From: Pseudomonadota bacterium
Lineage (GTDB): Bacteria > Pseudomonadota > Alphaproteobacteria > Rhizobiales > Rhizobiaceae
NCBI GenBank assembly: GCA_023451735.1
Contig: JAEXYH010000015.1
Location: 1 to 64,000 of the forward strand
Length of the DNA: 64,000 bases
Direction: 5' to 3'
The stretch's first letter is position 1, and every line of letters begins with the position of its first letter. The notes under the pieces were generated by a model that saw only the letters and a program-made list of their open reading frames with translations, ran no database searches and had not been told where the DNA came from. Made by a program: the position numbers and the translations under genes. Of the stretch, positions 27,000 to 36,024 are shown piece by piece.

Positions 27000-27965
27000 T
27001 CAGTGAACGCGGCGAGCCGCGCTCGCATTCAGGCTGTTGAAGCGATCGAGCCAGAACGCACTGGAGGTGCCGAACACATTGTAGCCAACGTGTGTGGACA
27101 CCTTGATGCGATCGAGAATCGACAGCTCGGTCACGGTTTCGAAACGGTTGGTCGAGGGATCATGCACGATCAGCGACAGCGGTGTTTGATCCAGGATGTA
27201 GCGCGAGACCGTATGTGCGGGGTCATTGCCGTGCTCTTCGCACATGATGACCGAGTCGCCCTGCAGCAAACGCGTGCCGCCCTTGATGGCCTCGATCTCG
27301 ACGCCTTCGACGTCGAGCTTGATGAGATACTTTCCGCTCATGGACAGCTTGCCGTCGTCGAGCAGGTTGTCGAGTGCGATCACAGGTACTTCTTCACCCG
27401 ACGACTGATCGCCGACAATGCTGAAAGCCTCATGCTTGGTGCCCGACAGACGCGCGGTGCCGCGGGTCGAACCAATCGCGCATTTGATGACCTCGAAGCG
27501 GTCACCGTTGATCTTGGCGTTGTTGGCGAGCTTCGGGAAATTCTCGCCCGACGGCTCGATGGCGATCGCCTTGTGCGAGCCGAATGGTGAGCTCGAGACC
27601 AGCACCGACCAGTAGCCGTAATTCGCGCCGCAATCGAGCAGCGTATAATCGACATCAACCGAGTTCTTGAACAGCAATTCAAGCTCGTCCTCATAGGAGA
27701 AGCTGCGGTCGAGCAGCTTGCTCCAGTAGCCGTCGCCGAACGGGAATGCGAACAACGCATCGTTGTTCAGCTTCACCACCAGATTGCGCGCCGGCAGCAC
27801 CGTCGCGCGCATCAGGTTGGCGCACATATTGTAACCGCGATGCGAGAACGACGCCGACAGTTTGGACCCCGCAGCCAGCACGCACGCCATCGTGCGCTCC
27901 CAGAGGTTTACCCCCTGGAGCGCGCCCGATGCGCGGTCAAACTGGATGGGAGGCGTCAATGTCAC
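27000..27965 (-). CDS. FkbM family methyltransferase within the nuo operon
   Basis: A 321-residue class I SAM-dependent methyltransferase of the FkbM type. The SAM-binding motif is LLDCGANYGYWSVLV and the acidic second motif AIEPSGENFPKLANNAKING. KLDVEGVEIEAIKGG is the FkbM hallmark. It starts at a GTG that overlaps the nuoD stop (GTGA) and ends 11 bp before nuoE, so it is co-translated with complex I genes. The substrate is unknown. FkbM enzymes usually methylate sugars or secondary metabolites. Link to complex I is positional only. Confidence 0.88.
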   Translation of the reverse strand: MTLTPPIQFDRASGALQGVNLWERTMACVLAAGSKLSASFSHRGYNMCANLMRATVLPARNLVVKLNNDALFAFPFGDGYWSKLLDRSFSYEDELELLFKNSVDVDYTLLDCGANYGYWSVLVSSSPFGSHKAIAIEPSGENFPKLANNAKINGDRFEVIKCAIGSTRGTARLSGTKHEAFSIVGDQSSGEEVPVIALDNLLDDGKLSMSGKYLIKLDVEGVEIEAIKGGTRLLQGDSVIMCEEHGNDPAHTVSRYILDQTPLSLIVHDPSTNRFETVTELSILDRIKVSTHVGYNVFGTSSAFWLDRFNSLNASAARRVH

Positions 27966-29155
27966 CGATCGACCTCACCGAACACGATATCGATGGAGCC
28001 CAGGATCGCCGAGACGTCGGCCAGCTGGTGGCCGCGGCACAGGAAGTCCATCGCCTGCAGATGCGCAAAGCCCGGCGCGCGGATCTTGCACTTGTATGGC
28101 TTGTTGCTGCCGTCCGACACCAGATACACGCCGAACTCGCCCTTCGGCGCTTCCACAGCGGCATAGACCTCGCCCTCGGGCACGTGAACGCCTTCGGTGT
28201 AGAGCTTGAAGTGATGGATCAGCGCTTCCATCGAGCGCTTCATCTCGGCACGACGCGGCGGCGAGATCTTGTGATCGTCGACGACCACCGGCCCCTGCCC
28301 GTCAGCCGCGCGCATCTTGGCGATGCACTGCTTCATGATCTTGGTGGACTGGCGCATCTCCTCGACGCGGATGCAGTAGCGATCGTAGCAGTCGCCGTTC
28401 TTGCCGATGGGAATGTCGAAATCCATCTCGGCATAGCATTCGTAAGGCTGCGACTTGCGCAGATCCCACGACGCGCCCGAACCGCGCACCATGACGCCGG
28501 AGAAGCCCCACTTCCAGGCGTCTTCCAGCTTCACGACACCGATATCGACATTGCGCTGCTTGAAGATGCGGTTGTTGGTGAGCAGCGTCTCGAGATCGTC
28601 GAGCACCTGCGGGAAGGCATCGCACCAGGCGTCGATGTCGTTGATGAGCGCGGGTGGCAGATCCTGATGCACGCCGCCAACGCGGAAGAATGCGGCATGC
28701 ATGCGCGAGCCCGAAGCGCGCTCGTAGAAGATCATCAGCTTTTCGCGCTCTTCAAAGCCCCACAGCGGCGGGGTGAGCGCACCGACGTCCATCGCCTGCG
28801 TGGTGACGTTGAGCAGATGCGACAGGATGCGGCCGATTTCCGAATACAGCACGCGGATCAGCTGGCCGCGGCGCGGCACGGTGATGCCGAGCAGCTTTTC
28901 GGCGGCGAGACAGAAGGCATGCTCCTGGTTCATCGGCGCGACGTAATCGAGGCGATCGAAATACGGGATCGCCTGCATATAGGTCTTCTGCTCGATCAGC
29001 TTTTCGGTGCCGCGATGCAGCAGGCCGATATGCGGATCGACGCGCTCGACGACTTCGCCGTCGAGCTCGAGCACCAGACGCAACACACCGTGAGCCGCCG
29101 GATGCTGCGGGCCGAAATTGATCGTGAAATTACGGACGCCGGGTTGATCGTTCAT
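27962..29155 (-). CDS. nuoD: NADH-quinone oxidoreductase subunit D
   Basis: 49-kDa subunit lining the quinone pocket, 397 residues, related to hydrogenase large subunits. Starts MNDQPGVRNFTINFGPQHPA with HGVLRLVLELDGE. The quinone-site His lies in NFGPQHPAAHG. The C-terminus ends IVFGEVDR. Start at the ATG overlapping the nuoC stop. The longer frame is nuoC read in another phase. Confidence 0.97.
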   Translation of the reverse strand: MNDQPGVRNFTINFGPQHPAAHGVLRLVLELDGEVVERVDPHIGLLHRGTEKLIEQKTYMQAIPYFDRLDYVAPMNQEHAFCLAAEKLLGITVPRRGQLIRVLYSEIGRILSHLLNVTTQAMDVGALTPPLWGFEEREKLMIFYERASGSRMHAAFFRVGGVHQDLPPALINDIDAWCDAFPQVLDDLETLLTNNRIFKQRNVDIGVVKLEDAWKWGFSGVMVRGSGASWDLRKSQPYECYAEMDFDIPIGKNGDCYDRYCIRVEEMRQSTKIMKQCIAKMRAADGQGPVVVDDHKISPPRRAEMKRSMEALIHHFKLYTEGVHVPEGEVYAAVEAPKGEFGVYLVSDGSNKPYKCKIRAPGFAHLQAMDFLCRGHQLADVSAILGSIDIVFGEVDR

Positions 29156-29766
29156 CACTTCACCCCTGCCTTCTCGTCGCCGGGCAGCACCGGATAGTCG
29201 GCGCCTTCCCAAGGCGACAGGAAGTCGAACTTGCGGAATTCCTGATTGAGCCGGACCGGCTCATAGATCACGCGCTTCTCCTGGTCGTCGTAGCGAACCT
29301 CGACGAAGCCGGTGAGCGGAAAGTCCTTGCGCAGCGGATGGCCGTCAAAACCGTAATCCGTCAGCAGGCGGCGCATGTCGGGATGGCCGACAAAGATCAC
29401 GCCATAGAGGTCATAGGCCTCGCGCTCGAACCAGTCGGCGCCCGGGAAGACGTCAATGATTGACGGCACCTGGGTGGTTTCCGAAGCAGCGACCTTCACG
29501 CGCAGACGCGCATTCAGGAATGGCGACATGAGGTGATAGACGACGTCAAAACGCTTCTCGCGGCCGGGATAATCGACCGCGGTGGCATCGGTGAAATTGA
29601 CGAAACGGCAGCCGGGATCATCACGCAGGAAGCGCATGACCTCGACGATCTTTGCCGCTTCCGCAACAATCGTCAGCTGGCCAAAAGCAACCGAATGCGC
29701 GAGAGCGGCACCCGGAAGGGCGCCGACAATCGTCTGACCCAGTGTGTCGAGTCTCACATCGTCCAT
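29155..29766 (-). CDS. nuoC: NADH-quinone oxidoreductase subunit C
   Basis: 30-kDa peripheral-arm subunit, 203 residues, separate from NuoD as in alphaproteobacteria and mitochondria. Conserved block ADWFEREAYDLYGVIFVGHP, then RRLLTDYGFDGHPLRKDFPL, and a C-terminal FRKFDFLSPWEG. Confidence 0.97.
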   Translation of the reverse strand: MDDVRLDTLGQTIVGALPGAALAHSVAFGQLTIVAEAAKIVEVMRFLRDDPGCRFVNFTDATAVDYPGREKRFDVVYHLMSPFLNARLRVKVAASETTQVPSIIDVFPGADWFEREAYDLYGVIFVGHPDMRRLLTDYGFDGHPLRKDFPLTGFVEVRYDDQEKRVIYEPVRLNQEFRKFDFLSPWEGADYPVLPGDEKAGVK

Positions 29767-29791
29767 GACATAGCCTTAAAGGTTCGCAGTC

Positions 29792-30373
29792 TTAGCGTTC
29801 GATCGTTCCAATACGCCGAATCTTCTTCTGCAGCAGCAGCACGCCGTAGAGCAGCGCTTCGGCAGTGGGCGGGCAGCCCGGCACATAGATGTCGATCGGC
29901 ACGATGCGGTCGCAGCCGCGCACCACTGAATAGGAATAGTGGTAGTAGCCGCCGCCATTGGCGCATGATCCCATCGAGATCACATAGCGAGGCTCCGGCA
30001 TCTGATCGTAGACCTTGCGCAGCGCCGGCGCCATCTTGTTGGTCAGCGTGCCGGCGACGATCATCACGTCCGACTGGCGCGGCGACGCACGTGGCGCGAA
30101 GCCGAAGCGCTCAACGTCGTAGCGCGGCATCGACACCTGCATCATCTCGACCGCGCAGCAGGCGAGACCGAAGGTCATCCACATCAGCGAGCCGGTGCGC
30201 GCCCAGGTGATCAGGTCGTCAGCCGCAGCGACGAAGAAGCCCTTGTCCGACAGCTCGGCATTGACTTCGAGGAAATACGGATCGTTCGCGCCGACCGGCT
30301 TGCCGGTGGACGGATCGAGAATGCCACGCGGCGCCTGGGCGATCGCGGGAGCGGTTGCGGGGCTCAATCCCAT
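29792..30373 (-). CDS. nuoB: NADH-quinone oxidoreductase subunit B
   Basis: Carries cluster N2, the direct electron donor to quinone. About 193 residues. Cluster ligands in GLACCAVEMM, GSCANGGGYY and VPGCPPTAEAL. Start chosen at MGLSPATAPAIA, which overlaps the end of nuoA by 10 nt. Confidence 0.97.
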   Translation of the reverse strand: MGLSPATAPAIAQAPRGILDPSTGKPVGANDPYFLEVNAELSDKGFFVAAADDLITWARTGSLMWMTFGLACCAVEMMQVSMPRYDVERFGFAPRASPRQSDVMIVAGTLTNKMAPALRKVYDQMPEPRYVISMGSCANGGGYYHYSYSVVRGCDRIVPIDIYVPGCPPTAEALLYGVLLLQKKIRRIGTIER

Positions 30374-30729
30374 TCGAGCGCGCCTTTCTTCCATTCATAG
30401 GCGAAGCCAACGGTGAGCACGCCGAGAAACACGATCATCGACCAGAAACCAGCGATGCCGACCTTGCCGAAGGCCACAGCCCACGGAAACAGGAAGGCGA
30501 CTTCGAGGTCGAAGATGATGAAGAGGATCGCCACCAGATAGAAGCGCACGTCGAACTTCATACGGGCATCGTCAAAAGCGTTGAATCCGCATTCATATGC
30601 GGACAGCTTTTCCGGATCCGGGTTCTGGTAGGCGACGAGGAATGGCGCGATCAGCAACGACAAACCGATGACGGATGCGATGCCAATAAAGACCACAAGA
30701 GGAAGATAATTCTGCAAGATGCCGTTCAT
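30364..30729 (-). CDS. nuoA: NADH-quinone oxidoreductase subunit A
   Basis: Three-helix membrane subunit, 121 residues, first gene of the nuo operon. Conserved cytoplasmic loop KLSAYECGFNAFDDARMKFD and helix FYLVAILFIIFDLEVAFLFP. The operon promoter must lie in the 460-bp region upstream. Confidence 0.97.
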   Translation of the reverse strand: MNGILQNYLPLVVFIGIASVIGLSLLIAPFLVAYQNPDPEKLSAYECGFNAFDDARMKFDVRFYLVAILFIIFDLEVAFLFPWAVAFGKVGIAGFWSMIVFLGVLTVGFAYEWKKGALEWD

Positions 30730-31191
30730 CGGCGATCCCTAACCCCGTGGCGCCAAAACTGCCACAGATTCGAACATTGGAATGGTTCTGAGCCTTAGCG
30801 CAGCGCAACAAGCCATGCAACACCGGGGATGTTGACAGTTTTCAGCCCCTGCCATGCGCAATAAGCCTTGAAGTGAGGCAATGCGCTTAATCGCCAACAT
30901 CACTCTGTTGGTGTTGCATGCAAACCTTGTGACAGGGTTTCCCGCAGGTTGAAATTGCCCGGCATCCCAGGCTGCAATTGCCCGCCGAAGACAACCCGAC
31001 TGGTCCGGATCTGTTCGATCGGCAACGTCAGGATGCACCAAAGATTACCGATATGCCCGTCGACAGGCCGTTTTAGGCACTGTTGCTGCAATGCACCGTC
31101 GAAAAAATCATTCTCCTGGCGAACCAAATCTCAGGACATCCGTATCCTGAGAGCCAGCGCTGTGCTGGCCATCGAATGACAAGAGGTTCCT
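30730..31191. other. Divergent intergenic region upstream of nuoA
   Basis: About 460 bp between nuoA (minus) and the Met-rich exported protein (plus). It should contain the nuo promoter, but no clear -35/-10 pair was picked. CTCAGGA (31130-31136) and TCCTGAG (31145-31151) form a 7-bp inverted repeat with an 8-bp spacer, 41 bp before the Met-rich gene, and could be an operator. No gene seen. Confidence 0.4.
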
Positions 31192-31527
31192 ATGACGAAA
31201 TTCTTGATCACGGCAGCAGCGCTCTCGGCCCTCGCCATCGCCCCCGCATCGGCCAAGCCGATGATGGGCTGCAGCGGCGACGGGATGATGAAGGTCAACA
31301 ATATGTCCATGGCCATGGCGGACGGCCAGCAAAAGATGATGATGGATCGCGAGATCGGCATGGCCAACGCGTCCATGTCGAAAGGCGACATGCGCGGCTG
31401 CAACAAGCACCTCATGAACGCGCAGAAGATGGGCATGATGAAGCCCAAGAACGATATGGGCATGATGGGCGGCGGCATGATGATGCCGATGATGCCTATG
31501 ATGGGCGGCGACTCGAAGAAGATGTAG
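31192..31527 (+). CDS. Methionine-rich exported protein
   Basis: A 111-residue protein with a Sec signal peptide (MTKFLITAAALSALAIAPASA, cleavage after ASA). The mature part is very rich in methionine, with clusters such as GMMKVNNMSMAMADGQQKMM and a C-terminal MMGGGMMMPMMPMMGG, plus two cysteines. Met-rich periplasmic proteins often bind copper(I) or scavenge oxidants, so a metal-related role is plausible but unproven. AGAGG precedes the ATG. An inverted repeat lies upstream. Confidence 0.75.
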   Translation: MTKFLITAAALSALAIAPASAKPMMGCSGDGMMKVNNMSMAMADGQQKMMMDREIGMANASMSKGDMRGCNKHLMNAQKMGMMKPKNDMGMMGGGMMMPMMPMMGGDSKKM

Positions 31528-31530
31528 CGG

Positions 31531-31746
31531 CTAGCCGCGCGGCTGCGCCGGGCTCAACGGCGCGGCCGCTTCACTTGCCGATGGCTTCATCAAGCCATCC
31601 AGTTGCGCCCGCTTGCGGGCCAACAACAGTTTTGCAGTCGCGCTATCCAGCCCTGCCCGACGCAATTGGCCGATCACGGCCCCCAGCTCGGCGATTTCTG
31701 CCCGCAGGGCAGCGATCCTCAGCGGCGCATCCCTCCCCGCCGTCAT
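31531..31746 (-). CDS. Small helical protein, paralogue of its neighbour
   Basis: A 71-residue protein with an amphipathic helical core (LRIAALRAEIAELGAVIGQL, then RRAGLDSATAKLLLARKRAQ). The pattern RI..LR......I..L..AGLD......L.R......L matches the upstream gene, so the two are tandem paralogues. The start overlaps the stop of that gene by 4 nt. Function unknown. Confidence 0.55.
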   Translation of the reverse strand: MTAGRDAPLRIAALRAEIAELGAVIGQLRRAGLDSATAKLLLARKRAQLDGLMKPSASEAAAPLSPAQPRG

Positions 31747-31925
31747 TCGAGCGCGCTCCGCCCAGCAATCAGGTCGAGCATCTCCCGCTGGGTTCGGCGC
31801 AACCTTTCACAGGCATCGGTGCAATCGAGGCCCGCGTCGGTCAGCAGGCGGATATCCGACTGCATTCCCCGCATACGGGTTCGCAGCCGGGCGATACGAA
31901 AATTCAGCTTGGCGAGGTCGGTCAT
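31743..31925 (-). CDS. Small helical protein, first of a tandem pair
   Basis: A 60-residue protein from MTDLAKLNFRIARLRTRMRG, with LLTDAGLDCTDACERLRRTQ, mirroring the next gene. An alternative start 21 nt upstream adds MFCSISD. Probably a helical hairpin. The pair is divergent from the DUF3072 gene, with about 70 bp between them. Function unknown. Confidence 0.5.
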   Translation of the reverse strand: MTDLAKLNFRIARLRTRMRGMQSDIRLLTDAGLDCTDACERLRRTQREMLDLIAGRSALE

Positions 31926-31994
31926 ATCCGATATAGAACAAAACAAGAACTAAATCGCAAGACCTTCTTAAGCCGAATCTGACCGGAGGCTTCC

Positions 31995-32246
31995 GTGACC
32001 CAAGCTCTGATGACCCAGGCTTTTATGCCACCCGCCATCGCCACCCCGGCGATCTCCCCCTTCGACGCCGAAGCACTGTTGGATCGCCTGTCCGGCCCCA
32101 TGACCCGCAGCCAGGCGCTGACGCTGAAGTCGCTGGCGATCGAGGCCTATCAGCCGAGGCAGTTCGAAAAGGACCTGACCCGCGCCGAAGCCGCCCGGCG
32201 TATCCAGATGCTGCGCGACGAGATTGCGCTGGCGGATTCGTTCTAA
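31995..32246 (+). CDS. DUF3072 family protein
   Basis: An 83-residue protein with the DUF3072 block PMTRSQALTLKSLAIEAYQP and LTRAEAARRIQMLRDEI. The start is a GTG with GGAGG 6 nt upstream. An ATG 15 nt downstream is a weaker choice. DUF3072 proteins are small, cytoplasmic and of unknown function. Confidence 0.75.
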   Translation: MTQALMTQAFMPPAIATPAISPFDAEALLDRLSGPMTRSQALTLKSLAIEAYQPRQFEKDLTRAEAARRIQMLRDEIALADSF

Positions 32247-32433
32247 GCCGCTCACGCGCGGGTCAGGCATTTGGAATGCGGACACGCGCATGGACAATTG
32301 CCGGGCGGCGATCATCGATGAACATCCAACTACGATGCGCGCCTCTCACCCGACAGTTGATCGCTCGCCGATAAAAACCAAGGTGCCTCTCGTGAGAACG
32401 GCGCTTCGGCTGCCGGCATCGCTGACGATGCGA

Positions 32434-33429
32434 TCAATCTGAACTTCGGTCGCCAGCACGGACGCGGCGCGGGTTGATGCCAAACTGCCGTCTGAAGGCC
32501 GTGGAGAAATTTTTCGGATTGGGATAGCCCGCGCACACCGCGGCATCGGAAACCGTTCCGCCGTCTTCCAGAATGCTTCTTGCGGTATCGAGGCGTCTGT
32601 CTCGCACATACTTTGCAAGCGTGGCACCGAACTCGTTGACGAACAGACGCTGCAAAGTCGGCGCGCTTGTTCCGACTTCGCGAGCAATCGCATCGACTGA
32701 CAATTTCCCCGCAAGATGCAGCTCTATCAATTCGCAGGCACGGTTCAACAGCATCATGTCAGCTCGGCCGCCTGTTGAAGCCGTCGGCGGGCGAACAGTC
32801 GCAATGGCCTCATTCAATATATCGAGCGCAACAATTTCGTCGCGCAAGCGCGATGTTGCGCTTCCCCCGGTTCGCGTATCGTAAAGGCTTGCAGCAAGGT
32901 TCATCAAACGGTGGGATGGCTCCCATCGCGAAATCGCAAGATGCTCGCATGCTCCGAGCGGCAAAGCTTTTTTGGGCAGGCTGAAAGTTTGACTTAGATA
33001 AGCACAGGACAGATGCACCACGATCGTCTTCATCCAAGCTCCCGGAGAAGCACGACGAACAAATGCGGCTGGCTGATCGCGCCACTGCACGAAACCGGAC
33101 GCACCCAAGCGAGCTGCGCGATTCCGGCCGATCGGCAACAAGTTGTCCGCAACCCTCAGCTCAAGGTTGGCGCTTTCATCAAAGCACAGATACACCGACA
33201 GGCCGGCGTCGAGCGTCGTGACGCCGTTCATGCCCGAGGGATAGACATTGTCGAGAACGCCGAGCATCAATCCGTCCCGGAGCTTCACGAACACGGATCG
33301 ATGAGACTGCCCAGGCGTTCTGTGCGTGAGATTGAACAACGCAGCGCGTGATCGTGCGGACGATGGCTTATCGTCGCCTGGCAAGAGAAGATGGCTGGTC
33401 TGACCGATCACTGTCACAAGAGGCAGCAT
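32434..33429 (-). CDS. AraC family transcriptional regulator
   Basis: A 331-residue regulator with a variable N-terminal sensing domain and a C-terminal double helix-turn-helix (LSVDAIAREVGTSAPTLQRL and TVSDAAVCAGYPNPKNFSTA, then FRRQFGINPRRVR). It is divergent from the TonB receptor gene and so likely controls the siderophore cassette, in the manner of PchR-type regulators that sense the ferric siderophore. The ligand is not predictable. Confidence 0.9.
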   Translation of the reverse strand: MLPLVTVIGQTSHLLLPGDDKPSSARSRAALFNLTHRTPGQSHRSVFVKLRDGLMLGVLDNVYPSGMNGVTTLDAGLSVYLCFDESANLELRVADNLLPIGRNRAARLGASGFVQWRDQPAAFVRRASPGAWMKTIVVHLSCAYLSQTFSLPKKALPLGACEHLAISRWEPSHRLMNLAASLYDTRTGGSATSRLRDEIVALDILNEAIATVRPPTASTGGRADMMLLNRACELIELHLAGKLSVDAIAREVGTSAPTLQRLFVNEFGATLAKYVRDRRLDTARSILEDGGTVSDAAVCAGYPNPKNFSTAFRRQFGINPRRVRAGDRSSD

Positions 33430-33653
33430 AACTCGCTATCGGCTCATTGCAGATCATTAAGCACCCGACTCTGCCTCACTCACACTTAGAAAATCTCTAG
33501 TGTGTTGCCACTCTGCAACGACGGTGAAACATTTCCCGCTGACACGGCAAACTCAAACCTTCGAGCTTCTTTGCAAACCTTCGTCGCTAGGGCGCCCGAT
33601 GAGCATCGGTTATCCCGTTGCTCATAACATTGAATGCGGACTGGGGCGTCGCA
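33430..33653. promoter_or_regulatory. Divergent control region of the siderophore cassette
   Basis: 224 bp shared by the AraC regulator (minus) and the receptor gene (plus). CTTAGAAAATCTCTAGT at 33485-33501 partly resembles the iron control element bound by Irr-type regulators in this group (11 of 17 consensus positions by eye), too weak for a firm call. Otherwise no operator was recognised. Confidence 0.3.
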
Positions 33654-36008
33654 ATGCGTGAAGTTAAGAAGACTCTTCTCAGATTTATTGGCCTGGGCAC
33701 AGTGAGCTATGCCGTATTGATAGCTGAAGCAGCACTCGCTCAAACATCGCCGCGCGGAGATGGAGCGACCTTGCCGCCGGTGACGGTGCAGTCTCCGCCG
33801 CAGGTCCGTCGCGCGCCTACCGCGCGCCGAACGGCAACGGCCCGAACGGCAAGACGCACGCCACCCGCAATGCCAACAGCGATCGAGCCGGTACGCTATC
33901 TCGCTCCGGCGACCAGCACGCTGGGAGCGCCGCCTCCTGCCTATGCGGGTGGGCAAGTCGCCACCGGTGCCCAGGTCGGCATGCTCGGCAACCGCACTGT
34001 ACTGAACACGCCGTTCAGCCAGATCAGCTATACTGAGAAGCTGATCAAGGATCAGCAGGCACGCACGCTGTCAGACGTACTGGCCAATGACCCGTCGGTC
34101 ATCACGAGCTCGGGTCCCGCAGGCAGCACCAATGAATTCTGGAGCTTCCGAGGCTTCATGACCCAGACTTACGCAGCGGGGCACAGCTTGAACGGGTTGC
34201 CGGCAATGTCGCCCATGCAATTCCCGAGCACCGACTGGATCGAACGTGTCGAAGTGCTGCACGGCCCTGCGGCTCTCCTCAAGGGTGCAGCCTTCGCCGG
34301 GCAAGGCGCTTTGGGCGGCTCGGTCAACCTGGTCAGCAAGAAGGCCGGGGACGAACCGTTGACGCAACTGACGACCCGCTACATGTCGGACTCGCGGTTC
34401 GGCACCCACCTCGACCTCGGTCGGCGCTTCGGCGACAACAAGGAGTTCGGTATCCGCTTCAACGGCTCGATCGACGGCGGAGACACATCGGTCGATACCC
34501 AGGAGTCGAAGTTCCGGAACGCAGCATTGAACCTCGACTACCGCGGCGATCGGGTCAGGGTGTCGGGAGACTACGCGCACCAGTATATGAGCCTGACGTC
34601 GCCCGCCAGAAACATGGATCTCGGCAACGTGGCGGGCGGGCTGGCAAATCTCAGACAGGTTCCATCGGCGCCGAGCACGACCCTGCCCCTGTCACCACCA
34701 TGGGGACGATCCGAACACGACATCACGCTGGGCATGGTCAAGGGCGAAGTCGACATTCTCGATAATGTGACGGCCTATGCCGCGATCGGCAAACAACAAT
34801 ACGACGCGTTCGGCAATGTGGGGAACGTGACGTTGCTCAACTCATCGGGTGCGATCGGCATTCGATCGCAATCGTATCGCGAACGCTATGATGTCCTGTC
34901 CACGCAGGAAGGTGTCAGGGCCATTGTGGATACCGGCCCCGTCAATCATACGATCGGTCTCGACCTGTCGCAGGTTCAGTATTCCGCGAGCTTCACTGAT
35001 CAGGCCAGGTCAACCGGCGGTGTCGGCCCGATCGTCCCGGTCGGGACGATCTACAATCCAGATTTTTCGCTGGCGCCGATCCCGGGAGATCCGGGAAGTC
35101 CGCGCAAGGCAAATCAGATCGACCTCACGAGCACCGGCATAGCCGATACGCTGTCCATCCTGGATGGGCGAATCCAGTTTACGGCCGGTGTCCGTTACCA
35201 GGAAATAAAGACGCAGTATCTTGGCGGAATTAGCATCGTCGGCTCTGCAGGAGATTACAAGGCAACAGCGTGGTCGCCCTCCTATGCGCTCATCGTCAAG
35301 CCCTTGGAAAATGTCTCGCTCTACGCGAACTACATCGAAAATCTCCAGCCCGGCACGACCGCCAGCAGCAGCTACGCCAATGTCGGGGCGGTCTTCCCGC
35401 CCTATCAGAGCAAGCAGTACGAGACCGGCGTGAAAGTTGATTTCGGCCGCGTGACGACGACATTGGCAGCATTTGAAATCAGCCAGCCGAGCACGCTTTC
35501 GATTGCCAATCCCGGTGGCGGATTGCCGACGCTGGCGCTGGATGGCGAACAGCTGAACCGTGGTATCGAACTGAATGCCTATGGCGAGTTGTCGGAGCGC
35601 GTCAGGTTGCTGAGCGGCGTCACGTTCCTCGACGCGCGCCGGACCAAAACCCAGAATGGTGCCTTTGACGGCGCCAAGGCAGCTGGCGCTCCGGATTATC
35701 GGGCTGTCATCGGCGGTGAATGGGATACTCCCTTCATCGAAGGTCTGACACTGACCGGCCGTGTCACCTATACCAGCGAGGTCGTGGTCGCCAACGCCGT
35801 ACCGAGCCTGACCGTCCCGTCATGGACGCAGTTCGATCTCGGTGCCCGCTACACGTTCCTGTCGCCCTGGAATGCAAAGCCCATCACTGTCCGCCTCAAC
35901 GTGGATAATGTTTTTGACAACAGCTACTGGAAGGTCATGCACGTGATTGGCAGTGTCTATAAGAGCGATCCACGTACCTACCGTCTTTCGACCACCTTCA
36001 ATTTCTGA
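33654..36008 (+). CDS. TonB-dependent siderophore receptor
   Basis: An outer-membrane ligand-gated channel for ferric siderophore, about 784 residues. Signal peptide at the N-terminus (FIGLGTVSYAVLIAEAALAQ), a Pro/Arg/Ala-rich spacer, then the plug domain (SDVLANDPSVIT, GFMTQTYAAGHSLNG, DWIERVEVLHGPAALLKG) and a 22-strand barrel ending in the aromatic YRLSTTFNF. No N-terminal signalling (STN) domain is seen. Start at MREVKKTLL. The earlier in-frame start adds 12 residues. First gene of a plus-strand uptake operon. Confidence 0.93.
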   Translation: MREVKKTLLRFIGLGTVSYAVLIAEAALAQTSPRGDGATLPPVTVQSPPQVRRAPTARRTATARTARRTPPAMPTAIEPVRYLAPATSTLGAPPPAYAGGQVATGAQVGMLGNRTVLNTPFSQISYTEKLIKDQQARTLSDVLANDPSVITSSGPAGSTNEFWSFRGFMTQTYAAGHSLNGLPAMSPMQFPSTDWIERVEVLHGPAALLKGAAFAGQGALGGSVNLVSKKAGDEPLTQLTTRYMSDSRFGTHLDLGRRFGDNKEFGIRFNGSIDGGDTSVDTQESKFRNAALNLDYRGDRVRVSGDYAHQYMSLTSPARNMDLGNVAGGLANLRQVPSAPSTTLPLSPPWGRSEHDITLGMVKGEVDILDNVTAYAAIGKQQYDAFGNVGNVTLLNSSGAIGIRSQSYRERYDVLSTQEGVRAIVDTGPVNHTIGLDLSQVQYSASFTDQARSTGGVGPIVPVGTIYNPDFSLAPIPGDPGSPRKANQIDLTSTGIADTLSILDGRIQFTAGVRYQEIKTQYLGGISIVGSAGDYKATAWSPSYALIVKPLENVSLYANYIENLQPGTTASSSYANVGAVFPPYQSKQYETGVKVDFGRVTTTLAAFEISQPSTLSIANPGGGLPTLALDGEQLNRGIELNAYGELSERVRLLSGVTFLDARRTKTQNGAFDGAKAAGAPDYRAVIGGEWDTPFIEGLTLTGRVTYTSEVVVANAVPSLTVPSWTQFDLGARYTFLSPWNAKPITVRLNVDNVFDNSYWKVMHVIGSVYKSDPRTYRLSTTFNF

Positions 36009-36024
36009 TCGCTGAAAGTGAGAG

